From Crambe crambe (taxonomy: Eukaryota > Porifera > Demospongiae > Poecilosclerida > Crambeidae): 64,000 nucleotides of DNA. The notes below the pieces were generated by a model. It was not told the DNA's origin. It made no database searches and was given only the letters and a program-made list of their open reading frames with translations. Of this stretch, positions 39,967 to 50,229 are shown in pieces. Both the position numbers and the translations under genes were made by a program. Where the stretch lies: contig OZ004585.1 in the NCBI GenBank assembly GCA_963924555.1, positions 9,006,556-9,070,555 on the forward strand. Reading direction: 5' to 3'. Numbering within the stretch: position 1 is the first letter of the stretch; every line of letters begins with the position of its first letter.

Positions 39967-40518
39967 TCTCACTGGACAGCTGGATGTAACTATGCTACCT
40001 ATAGCTATAATAATACAGTAAACATGTGTTATCACATGACAATGTGTTGTTACAAGATCGTGAATAAAGTATACATGCTCTCATGAATAAAATCACTTCC
40101 AGAAAATCACTCCACTGACCAAACAAGTGGATCATTATTGCTTCAGATGGCATTAGTTGTCATAGTGAATTACTCATGTCAAGATATAATAATACTCTGA
40201 TCCATAGAGAGTGCACTTATTATTATTAAGATGTGGCAAGTCAGGGTTGCCTTATTGGGAACTTGCTCTCAACCTCACTCTCAACCACTAATCCGCTATG
40301 ACCACATCTACACCACATGTAGTTGCATGTACTAGTTTATAAACTACCAGTAGTTAGGCTATACTGTTGATTTGGGACTTCATAAGCTAAATCATGTGAC
40401 TTCTGACTTGCCATGAAACAAATTCCACTATAACAACATCTGCCAGTGTGGCATGCTGTGCTGCACTGTGAAAATGAAACGATTAACAACATGACAAACA
40501 AATATAATTGCTGACAAT

Positions 40519-42532
40519 TCACAGGGCAGGATTGATATATGAAGAGTCATCTGTTTTTTTGTTTAATAGCTCCATTGTATTTACACTTTCAGTAACTTTA
40601 TCCAGCAAAGCCTTCTTGCGACGTGACATTTTAACCTTTATAGTGATATACCATGAATTCATTGTCAATTATAAAGTCCTTTACCTTTACACCGTCCAGT
40701 GCAGCAGTATCCACAATCACACTTTTAAAGAAAGCATGCTTTTTTATCTAATAGAGAAACAATAATTTCAGTGAGTGTGCATCCTTGCCCACAGTATCAA
40801 AGCTATGGTCTATTTTGTTTATGTAAGGCTCTATTCCATACCAGTAAGGCTCTATTCCATACCAATAAGGCTCTATTCCATATACTATTCCATATACCTA
40901 TTCCATACCAGTAAGGCAGTCATTACTTCTGAATACCTAGCTAACTTCCTTACACTCTCAATAGAGACTCCCTTCCCATCATAAATGTACTTGAGCACGT
41001 CCCTGACACTACCATCTTTCACAGCTTCAAGGTCATCATCATCTGGATACAACTTAGAGGGATCTAGAGGTTTACCTGCTCCCATTTCATATATCACATG
41101 ACCTGCATGTGATAAAGCGATATTATGAATAAAAAGATTTGCTAAGATCATCTCCCCTACCAAACATGATGACATCAATATCTTTATCATAAGTCATTTT
41201 AGCATGGACTTCTGATCTGTAGCCTAGCAACGTGTTCACATAACCTCCCAATCGACATTTTTCATTTTTTCCATCAACTTCAATGAAGATGTTACCAGTG
41301 TGGATATGGCCTAGTCGAGGAAAATCCTTGTGGTACAAAAATATCATAGCCTGGAAAAAGGTTACTACTAACATGAATTTCTTGGTGCACTGCAAAAGCC
41401 TCACCTCCAGAATTTGTCGTCCAAAGAGAGCTATTTTATCTGCATCAAGGGAGGAGCCAGCACTCTTATACTTCTTTCCCCAAGTTTCAAGGCGTTGTCT
41501 TCTCTTTGGGCCTTCATAAATGTAGTCCTTGAGAGAGCCTTGATCAGCAAGCACCTCAATAACCACGACCCTATCATGTTTTTGCAGGTAGTCAATCCTT
41601 TGGACTGAGTGAATGTAGGGGTGCTGAAAACGATAGGTCATCATATACATGTATAGAGCTACTTTCATTTTGTATTTAAAAGCTGTCTAGCTAGCTGTCA
41701 CTTTTTCTGTCCACAGAGACCAGCTAATCATAAAATGTACCTAGCTACCTGCTCAACTTTACGAAGAATCTTATTAAGGGTCTGCATTGTTTCCTCATTT
41801 GTCAGATCAAGTCCACATTTCTTGGATACAGGACACTATAGAAGAACAGCTAGAACTCACACAATTATGAAAAAGAGGGTGAACTTACTATGGAGAGGAG
41901 CAGGTCAGACTGTGAAGAAGTCTCCTCCTTCACCTGAAACCAGTACTTATCTAAGCGCCTTCCTATTAAATTGAACCACTAAATCACTACTATAGTTATC
42001 GTATTTATTCCACAAGAAAAAAGGTCAGGTGTGGCACAAATTCTATAATATGGTCAGAATGTCGGATTGGCTAGGGTTGTGATGCATCAATTAGAAAGAA
42101 CATATATAGCTACAGTATTTACCTATTTTCTTTGGTTCTTGGCTGTTCAAAGTATACATGGAATACTCCTCCTTCATTATTTGCTTTATAGTTTCTGAAT
42201 ACAAACACAAAAATTAATGATGATGCCAGCTACAGTACTAAATGTGCATCATGCATGAAACTCGGCCCTTCTTCTGTCTAAGCTTATGAAGCCGGCACTA
42301 TTAATAATTACTATGAACCTCTTGCTGCTTTTTCTTCTTTTTTTCTTTCCCGATTCCTTCTCTTTTCTTCCTTCTTTCTTTCTTTTTCTTCCGCCCGATT
42401 CCTTCTCTTTTCTTCCTTCTTTCTTTTTTCTTCCGCCCGATTCCTTCTCTTTTCTTCCTTCTTTCTTTCTTTTTCTTCCGCTTTTCTTTCCCGACTCTCT
42501 TTTTTCAGCTTGCTACCGGCGCACTGACCCAT
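40519..42532 (-). CDS. PKR7: cytoplasmic, possibly lipid-anchored PXK/SLOB-like pseudokinase
   Basis: Nine exons in consistent phase, about 397 residues: 40519-40635, 40685-40747, 40954-41102, 41161-41350, 41405-41623, 41749-41835, 41889-41962, 42123-42194, 42319-42532. There is no signal peptide, Ig domain or membrane segment. The first exon starts MGQCAGSKLKK, with Gly2 and Cys4 placed as in N-terminally acylated proteins (inference), then three copies of an EEKRRNR/KERKK-type charged repeat likely to form a helix. The rest follows the family: RLDKYWFQV, PVSKKCGLDL, a fused GSLKDYIYE plus FGRQILE exon (the usual intron between them is lost), GHIHTGNIFIE,CRLGGYVNTLLGYRS, DVIMFG, GHVIYEMGAG, IKKHAFFKS and a short basic tail MSRRKKALLDK. 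The first-exon donor (GTTCAT) is weak. A TTA-flanked MITE starts 7 bases upstream of the ATG. Confidence 0.75.
40820..40915. repeat. Short tandem repeat AGGCTCTATTCCATACCA
   Basis: About three full copies of an 18-21-bp unit close to AAGGCTCTATTCCATACCAG, followed by shortened copies, in the PKR7 intron downstream of the GHVIYEM exon. Confidence 0.8.
42340..42490. repeat. ~50-bp minisatellite inside the PKR7 first exon
   Basis: Three copies of a unit close to CCCGATTCCTTCTCTTTTCT plus CTTCTTTCTTTCTTTTTCTTCCG. On the minus strand the copies stay in frame and give the repeated Lys/Glu/Arg stretch of PKR7. Copy number could vary between individuals. Confidence 0.8.
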
Positions 42533-42538
42533 CTTTCT

Positions 42539-42873
42539 TTAGGCCACACCAAGTCAATTATTAGTTTCTGGTCCCCCGCCCGCCTGCTAATCGCGCTCGC
42601 GGGAATTTGAGGACTATAATGATATGTAGCAAAAGAAGTAGAAGAACAGAGGACCTCGTGCGTGTTGTGTGAAATAATTATTGTGAAATGTTGTACTAGT
42701 TGCTCCACCAGCCATGCCTTTGATCAATGTAGAACAGTTATATCTGAACATTCTACCCTTCTACCGTGGAAGATTGCAAACTTGCAGCAGCCATGATAGT
42801 CGCAATTACCGCCCGCCCGCATGTTAATTTAAAAGGGGAAAGACCAGAAACTAATAATTGACTTGATGTGGCC
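42539..42873. mobile_element. MITE with TTA target duplication (copy 2), interrupted
   Basis: Same family as 14093-14427: starts GGCCACACCAAGTCAATTAT at 42542 after TTA (42539-42541). Its far end, GTGGCC then TTA, is found at 45482-45490 because a 2.6-kb element has inserted 6 bases from its terminus. Confidence 0.88.
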
Positions 42874-43166
42874 TATGGTGGCCGAGAAGGGTCACCCGCG
42901 ACCGCTTCGCAAATATTTACTGCCGCCCGCGGTATCCACAATACCGCCAGCGGTACCCCCCGCATACCGCCAGCGGTACCCGCCAGCGGTACCCGCCTGC
43001 ATACCGCCCGCGGTATCCGCGGTTGGTTGGTTCCGGCGGCATGCATGACAGATCCGGAGACCCTTTACCCAGTAATTTATACCACGTGTCAAGGTCAAGT
43101 TATGCGTGGTGCAGGTGCGAGTGGTGAGTACAGCTTTACTGGCTGAGCCTATACTGATTTCTTTTA

Positions 43167-43440
43167 CCTTTGCAGGTGTTGATGAGCTACTGACCGAATA
43201 TTTTTACTCCGGTAGGAGTTATCAAAGGATAGTGCATCGGCTTCGGCTGGTTCATGGTCTATCAAGAAGGTCCAAATCCAGAGCTAGTTTAATTCCATAA
43301 GCAGGAATTTTAAGTTACTTTGTTCAAAGTAGTTTAAGCTGGCTGAAAAGGAGATTAAAGAGGCTTGGCCTGAATAGACGCTGTAGGGACCCCCCATCTG
43401 GGGTGATGTGGAGTGCCATTGAGGTACGTATTGGCTATTT
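43167..43440 (+). pseudogene. Integrase-like (rve-type) N-terminal exons
   Basis: Exon from about 43167 encodes VDELLTEYFYSG then RIVHRLRLVHGLS. A later stretch near 43338-43435 encodes SLSWLKRRLKRLGLNRR followed by a GTACG donor. Together these resemble the N-terminal helix-turn-helix part of transposon integrases in which such words (LLxxYFxxGxSYxxI ... LKRRLxxLGLxRR) precede the rve core. No rve catalytic core is visible before the kinase exons, so the transposase is truncated or replaced. Confidence 0.5.
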
Positions 43441-43479
43441 TGTATTTATTACAGAAGATAGCTATGAAATAGTATTATT

Positions 43480-44835
43480 TTGATAGAGCAAGTCAGCTGC
43501 CTCATTTATTCCACTACTTTGGCCACCTCATGCTCACCAGCTGACCTCATGAGGGCAGAGATGATGGCTTTAGGCAGGTATGGTAGTGTGACATCTAATG
43601 AGTAGTTGAGAGCTTGTATTAAATTTTATAGGTGCAGGCACCAAAATTTGGTAGATCTAATGGGCTTCTGTGTGAGCCCCCCCATACTAATATATGAATA
43701 TATGGAGAAGGGGAACCTCCATTCTTGGATACACAGTCAAGTATGTATAATAAGTGTATGTAGCCACTCTGATCTACCCCTGATATCCTGATCTGATAGA
43801 AGAAAGCATTGAATTGGCAGCAACGTTCAAAGATATTGAAAGGTGTTAGCAGGGGGCTGGTGTGGCTACATGCAGCCAACTTAGTCCATGGTGACTTGAA
43901 AACGTTAGCAGTATATACCATTGATGGATGGCACATTACAATGTTTACTGATTGAAGGGCCAATATTTTACTGGATGCAAATTTTTCTGGCAAGCTTGGT
44001 GATTTTGGTTTTGCACGCGAGCTGCCACCAGTTATTTCAGGGAGAACTCTGGTCACTGTCAAGTCAGTCGCAAAGACTTTGGGGTATAGTGCCCCAGAGC
44101 TGGACACCTGCCACCAGTCTCCAAAAACAGATGTCTATGCCTATGGTGTAGTAAGTTGATGAGGAGAGAGCTTGGCATTCACAAAATGAATACTGTCCAG
44201 GTCACTTTGGAAACTTTGACTGGTGCCGAGGCTTATGATGAAACCAGAGAAGACCGCACACTGGTGAGTAGTGTGGATATCAGGTTTCCCTTGTACCTCT
44301 GCACTGTATTTTTATGAAAAATCCCTAAAAAGAGCACGCCAGCATTTTTAATAATTGAGAGCCAATAGTTATAACTAATGGTCTGCATTGCAATAAGATC
44401 TCCAAGTTCATCAGAGGCCTTGGTATCAAAGAACCAAACTTGGGAGTGTTATCATTAATTATGGCCAGGAGTTCATAATCAAAAGAAAAGTCACTTCTTT
44501 GATTATGAACCCTTGTTGGGTCCATAGAAAAATATTAAATGGAAAATTAATTTTGCTATTATTTTTTAATTGTGTAGGTAGAACTATTTGATGAAGCAGT
44601 ACGGGCACCAAAGACACTACTCACTGCAGTGGACAAGAGGGGAGGGGAGTTGGCCCCTTACCTCTTCAATATATTATATCATGAAGTAATACAATTATGT
44701 TTGAAGAAGCACAGCAAACGTGCAACCAGTGATAAGGTATCATCTAGCAAAATAAAAATAATAATTATGATGATGTCAATATTCTGTTCTCTTTTGTGCT
44801 AGATTGTTAGTGTGTGGAACAGGACAAACTTTTAG
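43480..44835 (+). pseudogene. Captured IRAK-like kinase, C-lobe (N-lobe incomplete)
   Basis: Exons: about 43489-43576 (ends AEMMALGR, helix C), 43632-43740 (CRHQNLVDLMGFC, LIYEYMEKGNLHSW), 43800-43903 (LNWQQRSKILKG, LVHGDLK), 43958-44150 (ANILLD, LGDFGFARE, YSAPEL, KTDVYAYGV), 44201-44263 (TLETLTGAEAYDE), 44578-44736 (LLTAVDKRGG, LCLKKHSKRATSD), 44803-44835 (ends with a stop). HGDLK, DFG, APE and the late Arg are all present. HGD in place of HRD, and this C-lobe order, are typical of IRAK/Pelle-type kinases. The glycine loop and the ATP-binding Lys are not found, so activity is doubtful. A related intact gene lies at 60345-63198. Confidence 0.7.
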
Positions 44836-45125
44836 TCATGAATCTATTCTTTCATTTCACCAACCCTTGTGATCTCTGCTGTTCCCTTCATTCCCCCCAA
44901 CCTCATCATTACCTCTTCAATATACAATTATGTTTGAAGGAAGCACAGCAAACGTACAACCAGTGATAAGGTATCATCTAGTGAAATAAAAATAATTATA
45001 ATGATGTCAATATTCTGTTCTCTTTTGTGCTAGATTGTTAGTGTGTGGAACAGGACAAACTTATTCATCTTTCATTTCACCAACCCTCGTGATCTCTGCT
45101 GTTCCCTTCATTTTTCCCCCAACCT
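44640..45125. repeat. Tandem duplication of the last kinase exons
   Basis: The segment around 44650-44875 (end of the KKHSKRAT exon, intron, final IVSVWNRTN exon and 3' flank) is repeated at about 44905-45125 with small deletions. The second copy has a frameshift in the exon. Confidence 0.8.
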
Positions 45126-45490
45126 CATTGCTGTACCCACATACCAGTCTGAATCATCCATTATAATAATAAATATACCGCAACAGAGATAATTATGTGT
45201 AAGGTGCAGAATCGCTTTAAGGACTTGATGCATTTCTTTCGGCGTATCTCGGTGAAAAATATTACATCAATGACTGGGTAAAGGGTCTCCGGATCTGCAG
45301 CTCATGCGATCGCGCGCGACACGTGGTACGGATCTGTATATGCATGCCGGAACCAACCCGGCGGTATGCGGGGGGGTACCGCTGGCGGTATGCGGGGGGT
45401 ACCGCTGGCGGTATTGTGGATACCGCGGGCGGCAGTAAATATTTGCGAAGCGGTCGCGGGTGACCCTTCTCGGCCACCATAGTGGCCTTA

Positions 45491-46179
45491 GCTAGTCTAT
45501 TCCCCACAATTGTGCAATTGCGCAAGCGCATAGCGCATTGCCCGCATGCAAATTTGCCGACAGTGCAGAATTGAATTCGTGCTCGCTAAAATTAAGACCA
45601 TTGCATTTGTATGACAGTATATTTTGCTCGCTTGAATTTATCTTGCACACGCACAAATTCTACTGGTAAACCAACCTGAACACATCTGCCCTCCATAACT
45701 TTGTCACAAACCATTATTTTTATCACCACAATCCTGGTTTCGTCTATGGTTTCGCACCTTGTAAATTTGTACCTTTATCCCTTGTGGGAATTTTAATTGC
45801 TGTGCATGTGGCTACACAGATGTATTGTCTGCCCCAGCCCCCTCCCCAACCAAAATCATCTTCCTACACCTATGCATAACTTTTAAAAATAGTCACTTCT
45901 GCTATCAAATTTTCTCCACTGGGCTTTACATCACAGTTACACAATACTAGATAGGATATTCCAGGTCACTGAAGAGATTTAACAACAGTGTCACATAGCT
46001 AACTGCCATATAAACAACCAGAGTTCTTTTTAAAATTTTAATTGTGACCTGCAATCTGATCACTGATCCAAGGGCATCACCCATGCTATGGGCATGTGCA
46101 GAAAATGCAAACCTTCAGCCAAATCTTGAGACAAAAAATAATAATTACACACACAAACACACAGAAAGTTCAATGGTCA
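45491..46179. other. Intergenic, nothing recognised
   Basis: Contains a GC-rich hairpin-prone stretch (CACAATTGTGCAATTGCGCA near 45508) and otherwise ordinary sequence between the transposon nest and PKR8. Confidence 0.5.
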
Positions 46180-49100
46180 TTAGTGTAGTTTGGGGGCACT
46201 GCGGTCGTTGGTTACAGTTTTCTTTAGATGAGGACGTTCCTCACGGATGCAGTCCAGCACAGCAGTCTTTGATTTGGAGAGGTCAGCATCTGAAGGAGAC
46301 GAGGGTCCAGTTGTAGCACCCTTCACTGGACCTGCTGATGAAGTGGGCAGGGCAGCTTCAGCAACACCACTGAAAGCAAGAAAAATAAGTGAAATGAGTG
46401 CTACAATTTGCAGTAGAACCTCCAATAATGGGGACAATCTAAACTTCCAAAAGAGGACAACCTCGACAAAAGGATAAGTCCCAAATGCATCCATTATTCA
46501 GATGCTCCACTGTAGTACTTTGCAGCTAAAAGCTGGTTGTTCTGATGATAGAACTAATCCCTTACCTCTGTTGTTGATGGTCTAATTTCTTCCTTCTCTT
46601 TTTGGCAGCCTTCTGGTCTCGAGGCTTGTCCTTGGCGACTTTGATCAGCAGCTTCTTGACATCACTGGGGAACTGGGTGTGGTCACAGCGAGCCCCATCT
46701 TGGATGGGAAGGCGAGCTTCTTGGAAAAAAGGATGGTTGCTCACCTACATAAGAATAGGTAAGGGGTCAGCAAGGCTGCAGGCTAACTGTACTGACATCT
46801 TCAATATTGGAAGTGAACTCTCCCTCCTCGCTCATCTCAAAGATGACGTGGAGAATTTCCCTGACTCTCCTGTCCTTGACAGACTTGTAATCTTGTTCCA
46901 CAGGGGACACATGGGTCAACTCATAGCCACAGGCCATTTCAAATATCACATGACCTGTACACAAAGAAAAAAGATTGGGCAAACAATAATTGAAGCACAA
47001 AAATAGATTTGACCACTCACCGAACAAGATCAAGTCAATGGTGTCCAGGTAAGGTTTGCATATTTTGAAGGAACGTGTCTTGTATCCTAGTAGTGTGTTC
47101 TCGTATCCCCCTAATCGACAAATCTCTCCTTCAACGAAGATATTACCTGTCTGTATGTGTCCCAAAGGGGGGAATCCCTGCCCATAAAGGTACTTAATAG
47201 CCTGCAGCAATAAGTTGACAAATGCAGATGATTATGTTTAGGCTACACTCTCTGTGATTATTCCCAGAGTAATTATTTCAGGTAATGGAAGGGACTTACC
47301 TCTAGTATTTGTTTACCATATTGGGCTACTGCATGGGTGGACAGTCCACGACTTCGTCGAGAATACTTCAAGGTCCACTCAGTGTAGGGGGTGGCCTGAA
47401 AAACAATTGGAAAATTGGCAAATACTTTTCCCATCAAAATCATTGATTCATTCCAGAGTAGTCTCATGCATGGGAAAGGCCATATTGAGAGGCAGCTGTC
47501 TCTATAGAGAGACCATATTTGAGGGGAGACTATGCTGTCCAAACTTCCTAACAATGGATTAACAGATTGTCTCCAAAGTGTCCGTTATTCAGAGACTCCA
47601 TTGTGTTACTTGTACAACTGTCATAAATAAATATCAGTTGCAAATTTACATCAACTATTATTGTCAGAGCTGGAATTAGGAGTCGATTGGATTTGGTGGG
47701 ACATGCCATTAGCTTGATCCTTTGCCAAGCAGTCACCAGTGACTTTCTAGCCTTGAAGGGAAGGAGAGGGGAGTGGTTTTATATCGTACCTTGTAGATGA
47801 GGTCCTTGAGGGAGCCGGTGTGGCCACTCGGAGGTTGAATGATGATGACCTGCCTTCGGTCAGAGAGATAGTTGATCTCCATGACAGGGTGTAGGTTTGG
47901 GTGACTGAGCATGCTCAGAAGTTTATTCAGGGTCTTGACTGTAGCATTATCCAGGGTCAAAGGGCACTTCTGGGACACTGGTGCCTGAAGGTAAGAGAAT
48001 GAAGATTTCATTACAATACTATACATAGTGTAAGGTCAATAAAAAAGATCTTAAGACTCGCTACTATCAGTGATAGAACAGTGCTCTTGTTTATCTGTAA
48101 GTTGGGGGTAAGTTGGGGAGTGGACAGAATGACAGATTTCATGTACATAGTGTAAGGTCAATAAGGCTTTACAAATTGCTACCGTCAGTGATAGAACAGT
48201 ACATTTCAGTTGATTGTTTATTTAGTTAGCTATTGGTAAGCTGGGGAGTGGTGCTAATGTTAACTATAGGTAAGCTGTGGAGTGTGTGCCTTTTGCTTGA
48301 CTTGTTCCACCATAATGTAGGCAGTTAGAGCTGTGCGTGCAGTACACAAGCCATGTGAGGTATGGAACGTAGTTTGCTATAATGGGTCATGTGATTGATA
48401 TGATTACTATGCAAGTCTTTGTTTGTGTTTGAGAGTAAGTGCTTGCGTGGCTAGAATGTGCAGACGTTTGCGTACAATCCTTTTCTTTGTTGCGGTGGGT
48501 GGATAGTGAGTGCCTCTCTCTAATAGGGCAAGCAATAGTGTGTGCTCCTCACACAAAGAAATTACCCACAAGTAAAATGTGGACTCCCTCAAATGCTTAA
48601 AACTTGGTACCAAAAGTAGGGCCCATTCTTAATTACAAGGAAACAACTCACAATAGTTAATAACAGTCCCCTTCTCTGTTCATCTTTTATCCGAAACCAA
48701 AATTTCAACATTCGACTCCCTAAATGAGAAAGAAAAAAAAGCCTCAGCCTAGTAAAGATGCCTAGCTGACACTCCCTCACGTACCCATGTCAGGGAGGTG
48801 CTCCATCATCTCAAATCTCTTGTCATTCCGTAGGAAGAATTCCACAATATACTTAGCACTGTCTATAAGTCAGTCGTGTAAGTTCTTATCCACAACAACA
48901 ACAGATGATACCTCTATCCTGCTGTTCCTGCTCTTGCTTTTGGCGACGGAGTTCCTCAGCTACTGTTCTCTCCCTCTGCTTAAGAGATCTTCCATGATAC
49001 CCAACTTCAACTAGTCACATGATAATCACATGATAATCCCATCACCATTTCTATAAAATTGAGCTACAGTGAAACCTCCGAATAATGGACACACTTGGGA

Positions 49101-50002
49101 CTCAGCTGTTGTCCTCTTTTGGAGGTTAGAGTCAGTGTTTATACAAAGGTACTGTTAGATTGAGGTTTGCCCTGTCCTTTATCAAAGGTTCCACTCTATG
49201 TTGCACCCTGCCCACACCTCACACAGGCTAGGTACCTTGCATTGGCCCACCTCCATTAGTGTAGCGTGCATCGGGGACAGTGTAGTTGGAAATGAGACGC
49301 TGTTTTTCCATGGGAGCATAGCTGGGCCTGAAGCAGCAAGTTCTCCTGTGAATGAAGACAAAGTGACTTGTTAGGGAAGGATGAGGGAGGGAGGGAGGGA
49401 TGGATGGAGGGAGGGGTCCCTAAGCTCACCTTTTGTAGCAGCAGCAGATACTTATAACTATGAGTACGAGTGAGATCAAGAAAATTGCTCCACCACCAGC
49501 CACAACTGGAATTGCCTGCATATAATGAGAAGATCATCACTTTATATGTACACAAGGACCTCCTATTAATGCTCTCTCTCTCTCTCTCCCCTGAGGATTG
49601 AATTCAGGACAGATGGCTAACGATGAGTAGTAATCAATCATGCATACTTCTGAATAGATTATCACTGGACTCTCAATGGAAGACAACTATTATGCCTTGC
49701 CACTTGCAAAAATGAGGATAATCATGTGTTGACAATATCTGCAACACTAATCAGCCATGCATTTACTTGAGCTGACCTCAAGCAAGATTTTGCTACTTTT
49801 ATATTAACAATATCACCTGCAATATCATCATTCTAACATGACTCACCCATGGCTTAGTAAAGAAATCCTTTATAGTATCATTAGTACTTTTGCTATTGAG
49901 AAACGAGTGTATCTTGCCGTCTCGTATAGTAGCCGCCTCCACCGCCTGCCAGGCTCCCAAAATCACCACCAAAAACACACACACTCTCATTAGCACCTCC
50001 AT
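46180..50002 (-). CDS. PKR8: transmembrane PXK/SLOB-like pseudokinase with very short ectodomain
   Basis: Twelve exons in consistent phase, about 529 residues: 46180-46369, 46566-46744, 46797-46954, 47021-47201, 47300-47395, 47790-47984, 48652-48719, 48785-48862, 48912-49004, 49236-49345, 49430-49515, 49847-50002. Signal peptide MEVLMRVCVFLVVILGAWQA, about 30 residues of ectodomain with an N-glycosylation site (NDT), membrane segment AGGGAIFLISLVLIVISIC, then a charged helix rich in Gln/Glu. Pseudokinase: SRMLKFWFRI, APVSQKCPLTL, GSLKDLIYK, GHIQTGNIFVEG (the second His is Gln), LGGYENTLLGYKT, TIDLILFG, GHVIFEMACGYE. The tail VKKLLIKVAKDKPRDQKAAK resembles the tails of the dual-domain genes and relics. 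Head to head with PKR9, 227 bp between start codons. Confidence 0.85.
46411..46512. mobile_element. Pogo-like MITE
   Basis: Starts CAGTAGAACCTCCAATAATG and ends CATTATTCAGATGCTCCACT, an inverted CAGTRGAACC-type terminus. Shared by similar blocks near 47450-47610, 49076-49195 and 61690-61840. All lie in introns of PKR8 or the IRAK gene. Confidence 0.65.
49076..49195. mobile_element. Pogo-like MITE
   Basis: Starts CAGTGAAACCTCCGAATAATG near 49076 and ends CAAAGGTTCCACT, same family as 46411-46512. Lies in a PKR8 intron. Confidence 0.6.
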
Positions 50003-50229
50003 ACATGCATCTACTTTTGAGTACCTACCTAGTACCTAGCTCGAACCGTACCTCGCGAGGCATATGTCAGTCACATGTCAATCACATGTCAATATGCAAT
50101 TGAGCGGCACAATTAAGTTGAATCTTATTCGGGGGTGTATCTTTCGAATTTTTGAAGCTTTCTAAAGCTATACGGGAAACTAGGGCTAGGCTAGGGGGCT
50201 AATCTTGCTGAGGGTCATTGATACGGAGG
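50003..50229. promoter_or_regulatory. Bidirectional promoter region of PKR8 and PKR9
   Basis: The 227 bp between the divergent start codons must hold both 5' leaders and promoters. It has a tandem GTCACATGTCAATCACATGTC-like repeat (about 50070-50092) with E-box-like CACATG words. No TATA box seen. Regulatory role is inferred from position. Confidence 0.5.

Larger units (their letters stand above)
42874..45481. mobile_element. Long-TIR transposon (IS3EU-like?) carrying an IRAK-like kinase fragment
   Basis: Inverted arms of about 200 bp, starting TATGGTGGCCGAGAAGGGTC at 42874 and ending with its complement at 45481, both containing repeated ACCGCCAGCGGTACC words. The flanks GTGGCC at 42868-42873 and 45482-45487 form a 6-bp target duplication, and together they rebuild the end of the MITE that was hit. 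Interior: integrase-like N-terminal exons (43167-43440), kinase exons (43480-44835) and a tandem duplication. TAY-type ends, 6-bp duplication and an integrase-like protein are what I recall for the IS3EU superfamily; this assignment is an inference. Confidence 0.75.

Noticed and set aside
40337-40522. Small Cys-containing minus-strand ORF with a hydrophobic start (possible secreted peptide)
   Set aside because: It lies just after the PKR7 stop and looks like 3' UTR; no independent evidence of a gene.
42286-42564. Phe/Pro-rich hydrophobic plus-strand frame
   Set aside because: Antisense to the PKR7 charged repeat exon; the minus-strand frame joins the rest of the gene in phase.
45262-45531. 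Pro-rich minus-strand frame (PPAVPPAYRQRYPPA)
   Set aside because: Encoded by the inverted terminal repeat with ACCGCCAGCGGTACC words; the same frame appears from the other arm at 42863-43048.
47733-48026. Upstream Met as a start for a short kinase protein
   Set aside because: The extra residues are intron sequence before a clear acceptor; the exon belongs to PKR8.
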